Shown: piece by piece, positions 21,677-22,927 of the stretch | Layout of the letters: each line of letters opens with the position of its first letter | How positions within the stretch are numbered: position 1 is the first letter of the stretch | Assembly: GCA_934271085.1 (NCBI GenBank) | Contig: CAKQQU010000023.1 | Coordinates: 1 to 22,927, forward strand | DNA: 22,927 nucleotides | Direction: 5' to 3' | Source of the DNA: an uncultured Bacillota bacterium | GTDB lineage: Bacteria > Bacillota > Dehalobacteriia > UBA4068 | Notes under the pieces: generated by a model | The model's input: only the letters and a program-made list of their open reading frames with translations | Told to the model about the DNA's origin: nothing | Databases searched by the model: none | Made by a program: the position numbers and the translations under genes

Positions 21677-22927
21677 ATGGCAAAGCAGGATAAAGAAAAT
21701 ACCAGTGAGTTTACTAATACCCTTAATCTGCCCCAGACCGATTTTTCCATGAGAGGCAATCTCCCCCAGAAAGAACCGGCTATGCTGCAGCATTGGAATG
21801 ATATAGATATTTACGGCAAGATCAGGGAAAAGAGCAAAGGCAAACCTAAATTCATTCTTCATGACGGACCCCCTTATGCTAACGGTGATATCCATCTGGG
21901 ACATGCTTTAAACAAAGTTCTTAAGGATATCATTATCAAATACAAGACCATGACCGGTTATGACGCACCTTATGTCCCTGGCTGGGATACCCACGGCCTG
22001 CCTATTGAGCAAAAAGCCATTAAGGATCTGGGGCTCAACCGTGATAAGGTCAGCAAGGCTGAGTTCCGGGAACGCTGCAAGGAATATGCTCTCAAGTATG
22101 TTAATATTCAGCGGGAAGAATTTCGCCGTCTGGGTGTTATAGGCGACTGGGATAATCCTTATCTTACCCTTTATCCTGATTATGAGGCTATTCAGCTTAA
22201 AGCCTTTGGGGAAATGGCCAAAAAGGGTTATATTTATAAGGGTCTGAAGCCTATTTACTGGTGCCCCTGCTGCGAAACTGCTCTGGCTGAAGCGGAGATA
22301 GAATATGAGGATTACAAATCCGCTTCCATCCATGTGAAATTCCAGGTACGGGACGGCAAAGGCGTGGTTCCCCAGGACGCTTATTTTGTCATCTGGACCA
22401 CCACCCCCTGGACTATCCCTTCCAATCTCGCAATCTGCGTGCATCCTGATTTTACCTATGCCCTGGTTTCCGTCCGCGGAGAAAAGTGGATAGTGGCCAA
22501 GGATATGATCGACTTTTTCTTCAAGGAAGCCCAGATCACTGATGATTACGAGATACTGGATGAATTCCCCGGCCGCAGCTTGGAATACATTACCTGCACT
22601 CATCCGCTTTATGACCGGGAGTCCCTGGTCATCCTGGGTAACCATGTCACCCTGGATGCAGGCACCGGCTGCGTTCATACTGCTCCCGGCCACGGCGCCG
22701 ACGACTTTATCGTGGGTAAAAAATACGGCCTGGATATTTATTCTCCCCTGGATGACAAAGGCCGTCTGGACGAAACCACCGGCCCCTTTGCCGGCATGAC
22801 CACAGATGAGGCCAACAAAGCTGTCAGCCAGGCCCTGGAGGATTGCCATGCTCTGGTGCATTTTGCCCTGTTTTCCCATCAGTATCCTCATTGCTGGCGC
22901 TGCCATACCCCCATCCTGTTCCGGGCT
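21677..22927 (+). CDS. ileS: Isoleucyl-tRNA synthetase, N-terminal part (3' end outside window)
   Basis: The first 417 residues of a class I aminoacyl-tRNA synthetase that charges tRNA-Ile; complete bacterial enzymes are about 900-930 residues. The frame runs open to the last base. The class I nucleotide-binding motif appears as HLGH (73-76) within HDGPPYANGDIHLGHALNK. WDTHGLPIE follows. The start of the editing (CP1) domain is present, with TTTPWTIPSN and GTGCVHTAPGHGADDF, which remove misacylated valine. The KMSKS loop and anticodon domain lie beyond the window. The start is ATG 21677, with AAAGGTG upstream. Sequence traits separate it from ValRS and LeuRS, and position after sepF-yggT agrees with ileS. 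Confidence 0.96.
   Translation, partial: MAKQDKENTSEFTNTLNLPQTDFSMRGNLPQKEPAMLQHWNDIDIYGKIREKSKGKPKFILHDGPPYANGDIHLGHALNKVLKDIIIKYKTMTGYDAPYVPGWDTHGLPIEQKAIKDLGLNRDKVSKAEFRERCKEYALKYVNIQREEFRRLGVIGDWDNPYLTLYPDYEAIQLKAFGEMAKKGYIYKGLKPIYWCPCCETALAEAEIEYEDYKSASIHVKFQVRDGKGVVPQDAYFVIWTTTPWTIPSNLAICVHPDFTYALVSVRGEKWIVAKDMIDFFFKEAQITDDYEILDEFPGRSLEYITCTHPLYDRESLVILGNHVTLDAGTGCVHTAPGHGADDFIVGKKYGLDIYSPLDDKGRLDETTGPFAGMTTDEANKAVSQALEDCHALVHFALFSHQYPHCWRCHTPILFRA

Overview
The window is a gene-dense bacterial chromosome segment with a moderate G+C content. It most likely comes from an anaerobic, endospore-forming member of the Bacillota (Clostridia or Negativicutes type). Evidence: sporulation genes (sigG, spoIIR and a ymxH/ylmC-like gene), an oxygen-sensitive class III ribonucleotide reductase (nrdD/nrdG), a sepF-yggT-ileS division cluster, strong AAGGAGG ribosome binding sites and many [Fe-S] proteins. 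The genus cannot be fixed from sequence alone. No rRNA, tRNA, CRISPR array, insertion sequence or phage gene was seen. Both ends cut genes: typA at the left and ileS at the right.

Layout. 1-725: 3' part of typA/bipA, closed by a terminator. 938-3468 (+): a CPBP membrane protease, a cyclophilin peptidyl-prolyl isomerase and a phosphofructokinase of the PPi-dependent type, closed by an 18-bp bidirectional hairpin. 3594-6265 (-): an ECF sigma factor translationally coupled to a membrane-anchored beta-propeller protein. 6451-7515 (+): a lone FAD-dependent geranylgeranyl-reductase-like oxidoreductase. 7647-9741 (-): Fe-S cluster assembly operon in the order nifS/iscS-iscU-Rrf2 regulator, with a good promoter overlapped by a palindrome. 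9959-10186 (-): a small protein of unknown function. 10360-11859 (+): sigG, a possible 45-codon ORF, and spoIIR, convergent with ymxH (-). 12351-15366 (+): nrdR-nrdD-nrdG behind a promoter carrying NrdR-box-like sequences. 15476-18800 (+): five overlapping redox genes resembling multi-subunit amino-acid dehydrogenases (sarcosine oxidase, HcnABC and hydroxyproline dehydrogenase types). 18933-end (+): an HlyD-like membrane protein, yggS, sepF, yggT and ileS.

How the genes fit together. The isc operon would supply clusters to the Fe-S enzymes nearby (NrdG and the five-gene dehydrogenase). NrdR probably represses its own operon. SigG and SpoIIR act in the forespore programme. The sepF cluster links division to envelope and translation genes.

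Most notable: yggT has no ATG, GTG or TTG start at all and seems to begin at ATT behind a perfect Shine-Dalgarno sequence; the HlyD-like gene appears to have a leaderless mRNA; the IscU protein carries a CxxCxxCxxC tail; a beta-propeller protein sits where an anti-sigma factor would be expected; and the five-gene redox operon has no identifiable substrate. No wholly new multi-gene defence or mobile system was found.
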